A stretch of 64,000 nucleotides of DNA from an uncultured Duncaniella sp. (GTDB lineage: Bacteria > Bacteroidota > Bacteroidia > Bacteroidales > Muribaculaceae): positions 24,455 through 88,454 of the forward strand of contig CAJUGS010000009.1 in NCBI GenBank assembly GCA_910586305.1. Reading direction: 5' to 3'. The position numbers were made by a program, and so were the translations under genes. This document shows positions 1 through 7,985 of the stretch, piece after piece. The number at the start of each line of letters is the position of its first letter. Positions within the stretch are counted from its first letter, which is position 1. The notes under the pieces are model-generated. The model saw nothing but the letters and a program-made list of their open reading frames with translations. It did not search any database and was not told where the DNA came from.

Positions 1-1461
1 CGGACGGTCGTCCTCGTCGTGTTCATGGTGCTCCACGTCGCCGTGTAGAAGGCCTCCGGTCGAAATCTGGCGTATGATAATCATGTTGCCATCGATGTCC
101 TTCTCGAACTCATATTCGTAGTCGACCTCCGAGGAGCCGTGGATATAGTCTTTGTAGACCTTCTCGACGCAGAGGAATGTGCCGTCTTTGAATTTTTTCA
201 CCACGACGTCGCCGTCTTTGTCGTATGTCACTGTCTTGCCGTTGTCGAGCACGTCGTATGTGCCGTCCTCATAGCGTTTCAGCACTATGTTGCCGTCCTC
301 GTCGCGGTCGAGTCCGTAGGGCGGTTTCACCACCACTTCGGCGTAGGGCTGCACGTCGGCCACGGCCTCGTAGGTATTGTCGTCACGGATGGTGATGTTG
401 ATCACCACGTGGGTGTTGCGCGGTAGGTCTACCATCGGTCGCGGTGTGGCTTCGGTCTCGCCCGGCATGAGCCATTTGAGATCGCGCCATATCTCGAGAG
501 GCGCACCGTCAAGTGTCAGCGATACCTGCTGGGCCGCATCGGCCTTGAAGCCTTCGGGGACATATATGGGATTGCAGGCCTCTACCGCTTCCTTCATCTC
601 CTTGGAGAGTTTTAGCGGACTGGAGAGTGTGGTCTGATAGGCTGTCTCTTCGGCTATGGCTGAAGGGGTCTCGTAGCTGTCGATCACCTGGTGGCCAAGG
701 TCGTTCTCTTTATATGTGGCGTGGGGGAAGAGATATTCGCGGTTGGCGATGCGGTCGATGCGCAGTGCCTCGAGAGTGTGGGGGAACTTGGAGAGGTTGA
801 TGATGCGGAAGCTGTACTTCACCGCGGCACGGCGTATGGCGTAGTCGGCTTCGTAGGTGGTGACATCGCCTATCTCCACATTGTCATATATCTCGGTGAT
901 GAGGATAGGGGAGCGCAGAGAGGCCGCGTCCTTGTCGGGACTGTTGGTGGCGAGAGGCAGTGTCAGCCCGCGCAGGACGTCCATGTCGACAGGTGTGCCG
1001 ATGGAGAGCGACTCAAGCACGGTGGTGAGCAGCTGCGTGTTCTCACCTATCTCCATACCCTGGGTGTCGACGCTGTAGCCGGTCTCGTTGGCCACGAACA
1101 CGACGGTCTTGGTGTCGTTGCGCTTCACCCGGAATTCATATGGGCCGGTCTTGTCGGCGTTTTTTATCCCCGGTATGCGGCGGTTGCACTCCACCAGTCC
1201 ATCGCCGTCGATGATGATGATGCGGAGCTCTGAGATGTTTTCTCCTTTGGCTCCCCATTTGTCGTCCTCGTTGTCGAAGTTGTCGAAGTCGCCTCGCGAG
1301 TCTGCGTTGCTCTCGGTCGACGGGATGCCTACCGAGAGCACAAGTGTGGTGTAGGGCTCCCCGGGACCGTCGGCCGTCGACGACAAGTCGGCCGCACACC
1401 CCGCAAGCAGGATGAGCGCGACAAGCGCAGTGGATAGTATGTGGAATCCCTTACTTTTCAT
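1..1461 (-). CDS. Fimbria-associated lipoprotein, 3' end cut by the left edge
   Basis: The frame opens with ATG at 1461 and stays open for 487 codons to base 1, so the C-terminus lies outside the window. The protein begins with a lipoprotein signal peptide, lipobox LAGC with Cys22, so it should be anchored in the outer membrane. An acidic Asn/Asp-rich stretch follows (about residues 50-65), then a region with the strand-rich, Asn-rich look of Mfa/Fim-family proteins. The last 100 or so visible residues carry three spaced motifs of the type D-x-D-G-N/D-hydrophobic-hydrophobic-K followed by DGTY/DGTF. It is the last visible gene of the fimbrial operon; its ATG overlaps the TAA of the preceding anchor gene by one base (TAATG), which implies translational coupling. 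By position it could be an accessory or tip fimbrillin or a second anchor. I do not recognise a named family with certainty. Confidence 0.8.
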   Translation of the reverse strand, partial: MKSKGFHILSTALVALILLAGCAADLSSTADGPGEPYTTLVLSVGIPSTESNADSRGDFDNFDNEDDKWGAKGENISELRIIIIDGDGLVECNRRIPGIKNADKTGPYEFRVKRNDTKTVVFVANETGYSVDTQGMEIGENTQLLTTVLESLSIGTPVDMDVLRGLTLPLATNSPDKDAASLRSPILITEIYDNVEIGDVTTYEADYAIRRAAVKYSFRIINLSKFPHTLEALRIDRIANREYLFPHATYKENDLGHQVIDSYETPSAIAEETAYQTTLSSPLKLSKEMKEAVEACNPIYVPEGFKADAAQQVSLTLDGAPLEIWRDLKWLMPGETEATPRPMVDLPRNTHVVINITIRDDNTYEAVADVQPYAEVVVKPPYGLDRDEDGNIVLKRYEDGTYDVLDNGKTVTYDKDGDVVVKKFKDGTFLCVEKVYKDYIHGSSEVDYEYEFEKDIDGNMIIIRQISTGGLLHGDVEHHEHDEDDRP

Positions 1462-2498
1462 TATTCAACAATTTCGTTTACGCGTACGATCCAGTCGTCG
1501 ACTTTGATATAGGCTTTGTACCAGGTGAGAGGATCGGAGAGGAAGAAGAAGAGCTGCCAGTCGCTCTTGCGGTCGAGAAACTCCTGCTCGCCACACCACG
1601 AGAAATGGTCGCTGCGGAAGGCTAACAGATAGTTGTTGAGGGGAATGTTGATTATCTCGGTGTTTGTGGCTTTGTGGGTCACGATGAGGCGTGGTGAGCG
1701 CCGGGTCATGAGGCGCGATGTGCTCATGTCGGCATAGCCTATTTTCACCTCGTTGATGGCACGGCCATCGGGAGTCTCTGCGGTACCGGTCGAGATGGAG
1801 CCGGTGGCCCAGGGTGTATATGTCACAGTCCCGTTGTCGACGAGATTGTTGGTGTGGTCAAAGAGGGTGTTGTCGTCGACGATGCGGAAGTCGTAGTCGC
1901 GGCCGTCGATCGGCTCGTAGGAGAGATGCTGGAGCACCATGCGGAAGTGGTTGGTGTTCTTCATCATTTTCACGGTGACGGCTTTGCGCTCGGGCGACAT
2001 ACGCACCTCGGTCTTGAGCGAGCCGTAGAAATGGTCGTGGAGATGGCCCTTAGGTGAGCCGGGTTCCAGACATTCGGGGTTGAGGATTACTCCGGCTTCG
2101 GTGTCGAGTGATCCTTCGGCCGGAAGGGAGGTGTGGGAGAAAGATGCGCGGTCACACTCCATGCCGCCATAGGCGAGAAGGCGGTATTCGCCCTCGGGGA
2201 GGTCGACTGTCATGCGGTAGTCTTCGTCGGCGAGAACATCGGTGGTCTCGGTGCGGGTGGCGACATAGCGTCCCTCCGAGTCGTAGATGTGGAGGGTGAG
2301 GCAGTCTACCTGTGCCGGAAAGGCGTTGGCACGCTCGAGATTGTAGTCGTAGACAAATCTTATCTCCAGTCCTACCGGGCATGGCTGTGGCTCTTCGTCG
2401 AGCAATGCGCTACAACCCGAGAGCGACACTGTGGCCGCTGCCGATGAGATGACAACCATAAAAGGCAATGCAATCCGCTTGAAAAATGTATCTTTCAT
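1461..2498 (-). CDS. FimB/Mfa2-family fimbrial anchor lipoprotein
   Basis: About 345 residues. The chosen start gives a clean lipoprotein signal peptide ending LSGC with Cys29; an ATG four codons upstream (2510) is an equally possible start. Mature sequence contains the FimB/Mfa2 hallmarks: an early strand VGLEIRFVYDYN, then a domain with YDSEGRYV, and a DLPEGEYRLLAYGG turn. Members of this family sit in the outer membrane, terminate fimbrial growth and hold the shaft to the cell. It follows the fimbrillin gene after a gap of about 150 bases that holds a hairpin, and it overlaps the next lipoprotein gene by one base. Its C-terminus, DDWIVRVNEIVE, resembles the end of the fimbrillin (LPWMVRVNSIEF). 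The family call is firm, the exact role is inferred from the operon. Confidence 0.88.
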   Translation of the reverse strand: MKDTFFKRIALPFMVVISSAAATVSLSGCSALLDEEPQPCPVGLEIRFVYDYNLERANAFPAQVDCLTLHIYDSEGRYVATRTETTDVLADEDYRMTVDLPEGEYRLLAYGGMECDRASFSHTSLPAEGSLDTEAGVILNPECLEPGSPKGHLHDHFYGSLKTEVRMSPERKAVTVKMMKNTNHFRMVLQHLSYEPIDGRDYDFRIVDDNTLFDHTNNLVDNGTVTYTPWATGSISTGTAETPDGRAINEVKIGYADMSTSRLMTRRSPRLIVTHKATNTEIINIPLNNYLLAFRSDHFSWCGEQEFLDRKSDWQLFFFLSDPLTWYKAYIKVDDWIVRVNEIVE

Positions 2499-2598
2499 CG
2501 AAAATATCATGGAGTCTCCCGGAATGGAGATGCTTGTGGTTAATGATTGGTGATGGGGTGGAGAGATGGATGGGGACTGGGAGAGGTATATCGGCTTT

Positions 2599-2632
2599 CC
2601 GGCAAGGACACGCATCAGCGCGCCCTTGCCGG
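2599..2632 (-). other. Intergenic hairpin after the fimbrillin gene
   Basis: Perfect 9-base arms (CCGGCAAGG at 2599-2607, CCTTGCCGG at 2624-2632) with a 16-base loop, just beyond the fimbrillin stop codon. No T-run follows on the minus strand, so it is a weak terminator at best; stabilising the fimbrillin message or slowing read-through into the anchor gene are the likely roles. Confidence 0.55.
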
Positions 2633-2653
2633 TTGGCTGATATTAGTGTTTTA

Positions 2654-4363
2654 TTAGAATTCGATGCTGTTCACACGTACCATCCAGGGAAGTACGTGGC
2701 AGGTGACTCTGAAGTAGGTTTTGGGATCTTCGTCGGGATCATTGGGGTCTTCGGGGTCGTCGTCATCGCCGGGATTGGCGGTGTGGCCGAAGCCGGAGAT
2801 GGTGGTCACGGAGAGCTTGTAGATATTGTTGCGGACAGTTCCGAACTCCATAGCGCCCATCTGGGTTAGGTCGTTATTGTCGTTGTGACGGTTGCGGTAT
2901 ACATAGTAGGTGTAGTACTTGCCGTCAGTGTCGGGGCGAAGGATTTTGAATGTGTTGTTGTTCGCAACTGCGGTGCAGTCGGTGATGGTGTTTACAAATT
3001 CTCCCTTCTCGTTTTTCTCAAGGCATTCTGTGCCGAATACTTTTTCGAAACTCTTTCGGAGCAGAGTTGTTGCCACCTCATTTGAAACTGTCTTGCGAAG
3101 AGCCTCTACGTCGCCATAGTAGATGCCGTTGAAGCCGTAGATAGCCTTGCCGGCTTCCATACCTGACTTAAGAATCTCGCTTGTGGGATTGGTAATCTCA
3201 GCCTTGAACACGATGCCTGTAGAGATACCTGTCTTCTGGGCGGCAGTGGCAGGTATGGTGTTCTCGGTTACATAACGCCAGATTTTGTAGCCTGTTTTAT
3301 CCACTCCTTCTCCGGCAGTCCAGTTATCGTCATAGTCTTCTTTGCCATTGAATTCATCAAGAATGGTGTACTCGAAGTTTGAACCGTTCCAGAAATTTCC
3401 GGGTTTTTTGGACGATTCTGTGGAATAGAAGTATTTTGCCATAAGTTCTGCTGACGGTGCTGCACTGACAGCAGCGTTTTTCTCGTTGAAGTTAGGACTT
3501 ACAACCCAATTGGTGTATACTTCGTCACCGCAGATAGTCCAGTCTTTATCGGTACCGTCATCAGATACACGGGGAAGACAGTAGAATTCTTTGGCTACGT
3601 TGACGGGAGCCATGGCCACGAGCTTGATATCGGCGATACGTGATGCCTCGTCTTTGGTCTCGGCATTCACGTCGTAGACGGAATAGATATTGTCGTTGGT
3701 TTTCTTGAAATCGAAGCGGGCTGCAGTGCGGGCCACATCAACTTGGCCGAGATCAAACGCTTTTTCCGGTGTGTTGAACTTTGTGAGAAGTTCTGTCTTG
3801 GTAGGGATTTTCTTGGTGGGGATAGTGCGGTTGGGAGCGTTTGTCATGAAAAACTTGTCGGGAGTCCAGATTCCTTTACCGGCTCCGGCATCAGTGATTG
3901 TACCGTAAAGTTCAGAAAGGTTTTTATCCTTGTCAAAGTAATTGTTTTCCGCATCGTTGCAGAAAACGAAAATGTAAACATCTTTATCGGCAAGTTTTAA
4001 GATTTCCTGGTTGTCAAAAAGGATAGTGAATACATTGTTGTTGGAGCCTGAGAATTCTTTATCCTGGACGCTGACAGCACCTTTGGAGTATGAGCCGTCA
4101 GCTTCTTTTACAGCGAGGACAACGTTGAGACTCTTGATGGTATTCTCGTCATCCTGGCCATATTCGAAGCCACTGGTTGAATTTGTGTTTTCACCAGGTT
4201 TTACAGTCGTTTGACTACGGCTTGCAGTGGGAAGCTGGATTTTGATGCGGGCATAGAGATCACCTTCCTTCCCTGCATCTGGAGCAGCAGGGGCATCCTC
4301 GTTGGAGCAGGCTGTCAGAGCCAGCGCGGAGAGTGCTCCAAATAGAAACTTTTTAAAGTTCAT
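2654..4363 (-). CDS. Mfa1-like major fimbrillin (lipoprotein precursor)
   Basis: About 569 residues from the ATG at 4363, which gives a compact lipoprotein signal peptide with lipobox LTAC (Cys19). A longer reading from an ATG at 4408 overlaps the stop of the previous gene (ATGA) but would put 15 extra residues before the signal peptide. The mature region, with YARIKIQLPTASRSQT near the start and the ending HVLPWMVRVNSIEF, fits the P. gingivalis-type (type V) fimbrillins, which are exported as lipoproteins, cut after an Arg in the first strand and polymerised by strand exchange. Residues ASRSQT offer such an Arg site. Base composition is lower in G+C than in the flanking genes (27 of 60 bases at 4021-4080 against 38 of 60 at 5401-5460), as often seen for variable surface subunits. 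Confidence 0.86.
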   Translation of the reverse strand: MNFKKFLFGALSALALTACSNEDAPAAPDAGKEGDLYARIKIQLPTASRSQTTVKPGENTNSTSGFEYGQDDENTIKSLNVVLAVKEADGSYSKGAVSVQDKEFSGSNNNVFTILFDNQEILKLADKDVYIFVFCNDAENNYFDKDKNLSELYGTITDAGAGKGIWTPDKFFMTNAPNRTIPTKKIPTKTELLTKFNTPEKAFDLGQVDVARTAARFDFKKTNDNIYSVYDVNAETKDEASRIADIKLVAMAPVNVAKEFYCLPRVSDDGTDKDWTICGDEVYTNWVVSPNFNEKNAAVSAAPSAELMAKYFYSTESSKKPGNFWNGSNFEYTILDEFNGKEDYDDNWTAGEGVDKTGYKIWRYVTENTIPATAAQKTGISTGIVFKAEITNPTSEILKSGMEAGKAIYGFNGIYYGDVEALRKTVSNEVATTLLRKSFEKVFGTECLEKNEKGEFVNTITDCTAVANNNTFKILRPDTDGKYYTYYVYRNRHNDNNDLTQMGAMEFGTVRNNIYKLSVTTISGFGHTANPGDDDDPEDPNDPDEDPKTYFRVTCHVLPWMVRVNSIEF

Positions 4364-4404
4364 AAGTGATGAATTTAGGTTAATTATTTTATTTTCTTTT
4401 TGTT

Positions 4405-5868
4405 TCATAAGTTAATTAATGCGATGTTGCGCACAGCCTCGGGCAGCGGGGCGGCCGCTTCGAAGTGGCGGCGTGCGGCCTCATAGTCTCCCTCGTGGGC
4501 CGCGAGGACTCCGCGGGCGTTTTCGGCCTCGGGGCTCTTGTCGCTTCTGGCGAGGTAGAGCGAGGCGCGGTCAAGGTCGCCGCTCTTTATGGCGGCCACG
4601 GCGGCGTTGAGGTTGGCCACTGTGTCGTCGGGATAGTAGGTGAGCGCGGTGGCTATGACGGAGTTGAATTCCGGAGAACCTTCGGGGTATAGACGTGCCA
4701 CACGGAACATCTGGTTGAGCGACATCAGCGCGGGTGTCTTGGCTATGACCGAGGCAAGCTGTTCGTCGGACATCGGACGCAGACGTGTGCTGATGGTGAA
4801 CTTTGTTGCGCGCAGACGGGGGAACCACTCGGGAAGAATGAGCGAGCGGTAGAGTCGGGCGAACTTGGGCGATGTCTTTAGCTCGCGCTCCTTTTCGTCG
4901 TAGTCCGATGCTCCGTAGGCGGGACGGTCGATGAGCGAGAGCAGGTCGGCGCGCTGGGAGTCGGTGATACCGGTGGCCGATTCGGCTATTTCGCGGAATT
5001 CACCCCAGTTTTCCGGCACCGAGCTGTAGGTGCAGCGCTCGGCCGGCAGGCTGTATCGGCCGGCGAGATATTCGGCAAGGGCGCGTGAGCGGTTGGTGGC
5101 CAGATATTCGTTGTGCATATATGGCGACTCTGGCGACGCATAGCCGCAGATGCCTATAGAGGCGATCTCGACATTGGGGTCGGAGAGCGCGTAGGCCACT
5201 GAATCGTCGATGATCCGGAGCTGTTCGCGGTTGTCGATGCGCTGTCCGTTGCGACAGGTGTAGGGTGTTGTGTGGAGTTCTGTGCGGTCCACCTCAAATT
5301 GCACGCGTGCGCGTCCCTCGTGGATGGCTACCGGAAGCTCGGTGACCTGCGGTGTGACGTAGGTGAGGAGCATCTGTGGCGCGGGATTGAGACCGAGAGG
5401 TCGGCCGGGCATCAGAGACTGTCCGTAGGCGTGTCCGCATCCGCAGGTGTCTACCTTGACCTCGATGGCGGCCTCGGGGCCGAGCATCCAGGGCATAAGG
5501 GGGGTGACAGCGTTATAGTCGATGGTCTGCCGGGTGCCGTTGATGCGTCTCACCTCTGTGGCGGGAGCCTTGTCGCGGTTGTCGCGCAGGGTGCCTCTCA
5601 AGTAGGCATAGTGCATATTGCGGCCGTTGACGAGCACTGACGGCAACTCTACTGCCGAGGAGCCGTCGGTGACCACGGGGGTGAGATAGAACTGGCGGTT
5701 GGCGGGGAGGTCGAGGGAGTCGAGCACGATGGAGGCCGACACAGAGAGGTCGCTGTCGATGCGGTGGAATCGGAGATCGTCAATCTTCATACCGCCCGGA
5801 GTGTTTCCGGCAAAAGTCGCGAGAGAGAGACCTGTCGCTATGAACAGGAACTGAAAAAATCGTTTCAT
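4405..5868 (-). CDS. DUF3868 / OmpA-like protein of fimbrial operons
   Basis: 487 residues with a Sec signal peptide (cleavage probably after TFA, near residue 20). The N-terminal half matches the DUF3868 family that accompanies Mfa/Fim operons. Around residues 195-270 there is an OmpA-like segment (IGICGYASPESP, then NRSRALAEYL) of the kind that binds peptidoglycan. The last 80 residues look like a tetratricopeptide-type helical repeat (AAIKSGDLDRASLYLARS). It probably links the outer membrane or fimbrial base to the cell wall. It lies 30 bases after the DUF3575 gene, and its TGA overlaps an in-frame upstream ATG of the fimbrillin gene. Role is inferred from domains and context. Confidence 0.85.
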   Translation of the reverse strand: MKRFFQFLFIATGLSLATFAGNTPGGMKIDDLRFHRIDSDLSVSASIVLDSLDLPANRQFYLTPVVTDGSSAVELPSVLVNGRNMHYAYLRGTLRDNRDKAPATEVRRINGTRQTIDYNAVTPLMPWMLGPEAAIEVKVDTCGCGHAYGQSLMPGRPLGLNPAPQMLLTYVTPQVTELPVAIHEGRARVQFEVDRTELHTTPYTCRNGQRIDNREQLRIIDDSVAYALSDPNVEIASIGICGYASPESPYMHNEYLATNRSRALAEYLAGRYSLPAERCTYSSVPENWGEFREIAESATGITDSQRADLLSLIDRPAYGASDYDEKERELKTSPKFARLYRSLILPEWFPRLRATKFTISTRLRPMSDEQLASVIAKTPALMSLNQMFRVARLYPEGSPEFNSVIATALTYYPDDTVANLNAAVAAIKSGDLDRASLYLARSDKSPEAENARGVLAAHEGDYEAARRHFEAAAPLPEAVRNIALINL

Positions 5869-5898
5869 AAGTCGGTAAAGTGCGGGGGAGAGAAGTGG

Positions 5899-6507
5899 TC
5901 AGAAGATATAGAGGAAGGATAGTCCGAGTTTTGTGATGCCGGCATAGTTGGTATGGCCTGATTTCACCTTGCCTTCACATTCTCCACATCCGTATTTGTC
6001 ATACCATACGTAGTTGTATCCCAGGCCTACTTCGGCTTCGAGGTTCCAGTGGCGCGACAGTATCCATTGGTATCCGTAGGTGAGGCCGAGACCGGCATAT
6101 CCACCCTGGTAGCGTGAGTGACGCACCTGGCTCCGGATGTTGTCGCCTCCGAAAAATGCGCCCGGAATGGGAAGGTTGACATTCATGGCGTTGAACTGTC
6201 CGCCCATGGCGTGGACACCAAAGAAGTGGCCGTTGAACACACTACAGCTCCACCACCTGTATTCGGGCATGAGAACCCAGAATTTGGCTTTGCGGTGGCC
6301 GTGAGTGTCAGACCGGAATGTCCATGGGTTGATGCCGTAGACCAGGTTCAGTGATGAGCGCGTACCCAGCGATACCTCACCTCCGATAGTCGGCGTAAGG
6401 GTCATGTCGGATAGCAAATTGGTCTTTACGGCCAAGGCCTGCGCCTGGATGCAGCTAACGCCCAGACACAGCATAATTGCCGTGATGAAAACTCGTACTC
6501 TAACCAT
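5899..6507 (-). CDS. DUF3575 outer-membrane protein, first gene of the fimbrial operon
   Basis: 202 residues, Sec signal peptide cleaved near AQA (about residue 24). The mature start, ALAVKTNLLSDMTLTPTIGGEV, is the DUF3575 signature, and alternating strands with aromatic residues through to the C-terminal Phe (LSFLYIF) suggest a small outer-membrane beta-barrel. Such proteins lead Mfa/Fim-type operons in many Bacteroidales and are thought to help assemble the fimbria. A consensus promoter lies about 170 bases upstream, so this gene is first in the operon. Four Cys are visible in or near the mature region (two in a short CGEC motif). Confidence 0.85.
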   Translation of the reverse strand: MVRVRVFITAIMLCLGVSCIQAQALAVKTNLLSDMTLTPTIGGEVSLGTRSSLNLVYGINPWTFRSDTHGHRKAKFWVLMPEYRWWSCSVFNGHFFGVHAMGGQFNAMNVNLPIPGAFFGGDNIRSQVRHSRYQGGYAGLGLTYGYQWILSRHWNLEAEVGLGYNYVWYDKYGCGECEGKVKSGHTNYAGITKLGLSFLYIF

Positions 6508-6770
6508 TTATATACTCTAACACATTTATGTGATATAATCAAAAAGAAGGATATTATGTATCCGGGTGTGTTGTTCTGTGAGGTCTGATAGAGTCTATAT
6601 AAGAGGTCGTGTAAAAAGTGTCAATAAGAGAGCTTTTGTTCAAATCAATGGTTGTTGTTGAACCATCGCTTTTTGCGGGTGCAAAATTACGAGTAGTTAT
6701 TAAAAAATGCAAATGGGGGGGGGAAAAATATGTTAAAAAATAATGATAAAATTAAATATAGTCTTGTTTG
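6508..6770. other. Gene-free stretch: fimbrial leader and divergent promoters
   Basis: No credible coding region. It holds the untranslated leader and promoter of the fimbrial operon (minus strand). A 6-bp hairpin with a 7-base loop (6648-6666) lies at the expected 5' end of the leader. The remainder is A+T-rich, including a G-run at 6715-6723. Confidence 0.6.
6681..6713 (-). promoter_or_regulatory. Bacteroidota promoter of the fimbrial operon
   Basis: On the minus strand TTTG (6713-6710), a 20-base spacer, then TAATTTTGC (6689-6681): an exact match to the Bacteroidota -33/-7 pattern. The expected transcript start is near 6675, giving a leader of about 170 bases before the DUF3575 gene. Confidence 0.75.
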
Positions 6771-6802
6771 TTTGCGCAATTCGGGAAAAGTGGTTAACTT
6801 TG
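6771..6802 (+). promoter_or_regulatory. Bacteroidota promoter of tRNA-Leu
   Basis: TTTG (6771-6774), a 20-base spacer and TAACTTTG (6795-6802) on the plus strand, ending 12 bases before the mature tRNA 5' end. Spacing and both elements fit the sigma-ABfr-type consensus. Confidence 0.78.
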
Positions 6803-6814
6803 TCACATCTAAAT

Positions 6815-6896
6815 GCGCATGTGGCGTAATTGGTAGCCGCGTTAGACTTAGGATCTAATGACTTAGGTCGTGGGGGTTCGAGTCCCTTCATGCGCA
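6815..6896 (+). tRNA. tRNA-Leu (anticodon UAG)
   Basis: Acceptor stem GCGCATG (6815-6821) pairs with CATGCGC (6889-6895), followed by discriminator A. The anticodon stem TTAGA/TCTAA encloses the loop CTTAGGA, so the anticodon is TAG (6849-6851), reading CUN leucine codons. The variable arm is extended, as in class II tRNAs, and the T-loop TTCGAGT is present. The 3' CCA is not encoded. The 3' end runs straight into the terminator palindrome. Confidence 0.95.
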
Positions 6897-6942
6897 CGAC
6901 AAAAAGCAGTGCCGGAAATTTCCGGCACTGCTTTTTGTCGTG
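6895..6942. terminator. Bidirectional terminator, 48-base perfect palindrome
   Basis: Arms 6895-6918 and 6919-6942 are exact reverse complements, with GC-rich core GCAGTGCCGG and an A/T5 tract on each side, so it can end transcription of the tRNA gene (plus) and of the M23 peptidase gene (minus, stop at 6954). Its outermost bases are the last bases of the tRNA. Confidence 0.85.
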
Positions 6943-6953
6943 TCTTATTGTAT

Positions 6954-7952
6954 TTATCTGAGGCGCAGGGTGGAGCCCGGCCGTAGTATGGTTGATGTGG
7001 AGATGTTGTTGAGCGAACATATGTGGCGGATGGTCACACCGGTCTTCTTGGCGATGGTCGAGAGGGTGTCTCCACGTTTTATCACGTAGGCTGATGGGCG
7101 TGGCCGTGGCTTCTTTTCTGCAACGGGTCTCGCAGATGTGTCTTCCTTCTTCTCCGTTGTTTGCGGAGTGGATGCGAGAAGCGTCATGGGACCTGTGAAG
7201 TCGAAGACTGTGTAGGGGTCCACGGCTTTGCCGAGATATCGTGTCTCGAAATGCAGGTGGGGGCCGGTGGAGTTGCCTGAGCTCCCGCTTAGTGCAATAG
7301 GCTGTCCGACGGCTATCGCTTCGCCGGGGCTGACGAGCGGACGGGAGAGATGGGCGTAGCGTGTCTCCATTCCGTCGGTGTGTGTTACCACGATGTAGTG
7401 GCCGTAGCCTTTGGCGTCGTAGCGCACACTCTCTACTTTGCCTGGGAGAGGGGCGCGCACGGTGTCGCCGGTCTGCATTGCCACGTCGATGCCATAGTGC
7501 ATACGTCCGAACCGGGCGCGGTAGCCGAATCCCGATGTGATATGGCGCCAGTCGGGGGTGTAGAGTGTGCCGCGATAGCCCGGGTGGGGTGTGGTGCTGT
7601 TCAGAAAGCTTCCGTCGCGCAGGGCGGAGAGCCCGGTGGCGTGGTAGTCGTTGACCGAGTATGCTCCGGATATGAAGTCAAGCGAGGCAAATGGCGAGAC
7701 GGCCGGTAGGGAAGGTGTCTCGGCTATGAAGGAGAGGATTTCGCCGATGGGGGGCGCGGAGACCTCGGGCGCCGTAGCCGTCGCCGTAAGGAGAGAGTCG
7801 GCCGGCAGTGTGGTCTGTAAGGAGTCGGCCGGTTGCACCGAGGCTGAATCGGCCTCTATCATGAAAGACAACACGTCAGACACCTGTGCCCGTGAAGGGC
7901 AGGTGCCTGACGCGAATATAGTAGTTATAAACAGTGCTCTGAATAGACGCAT
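6954..7952 (-). CDS. M23 family zinc endopeptidase with C-terminal LysM
   Basis: 332 residues, Sec signal peptide (cleavage near residue 22, SRA-Q). Residues 25-80 form a low-complexity linker with an imperfect duplication (DVLSFMIEAD and EILSFIAETP). The LytM/M23 domain spans about 138-250 with the zinc ligands H152 and D156 (HYGID) and H234 (PHLHFE); H201 (YAHLS) and H232 complete the active site. A Lys/Pro-rich linker leads to a LysM peptidoglycan-binding domain at 289-332. All catalytic residues are present, so it should be an active cell-wall hydrolase. It is the third gene of the export operon, 33 bases after the Wzz-like gene, and ends at the bidirectional terminator. Confidence 0.9.
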   Translation of the reverse strand: MRLFRALFITTIFASGTCPSRAQVSDVLSFMIEADSASVQPADSLQTTLPADSLLTATATAPEVSAPPIGEILSFIAETPSLPAVSPFASLDFISGAYSVNDYHATGLSALRDGSFLNSTTPHPGYRGTLYTPDWRHITSGFGYRARFGRMHYGIDVAMQTGDTVRAPLPGKVESVRYDAKGYGHYIVVTHTDGMETRYAHLSRPLVSPGEAIAVGQPIALSGSSGNSTGPHLHFETRYLGKAVDPYTVFDFTGPMTLLASTPQTTEKKEDTSARPVAEKKPRPRPSAYVIKRGDTLSTIAKKTGVTIRHICSLNNISTSTILRPGSTLRLR

Positions 7953-7985
7953 GGAGGAGGTTATGCGGCCGCCGGCGATGGGTCG

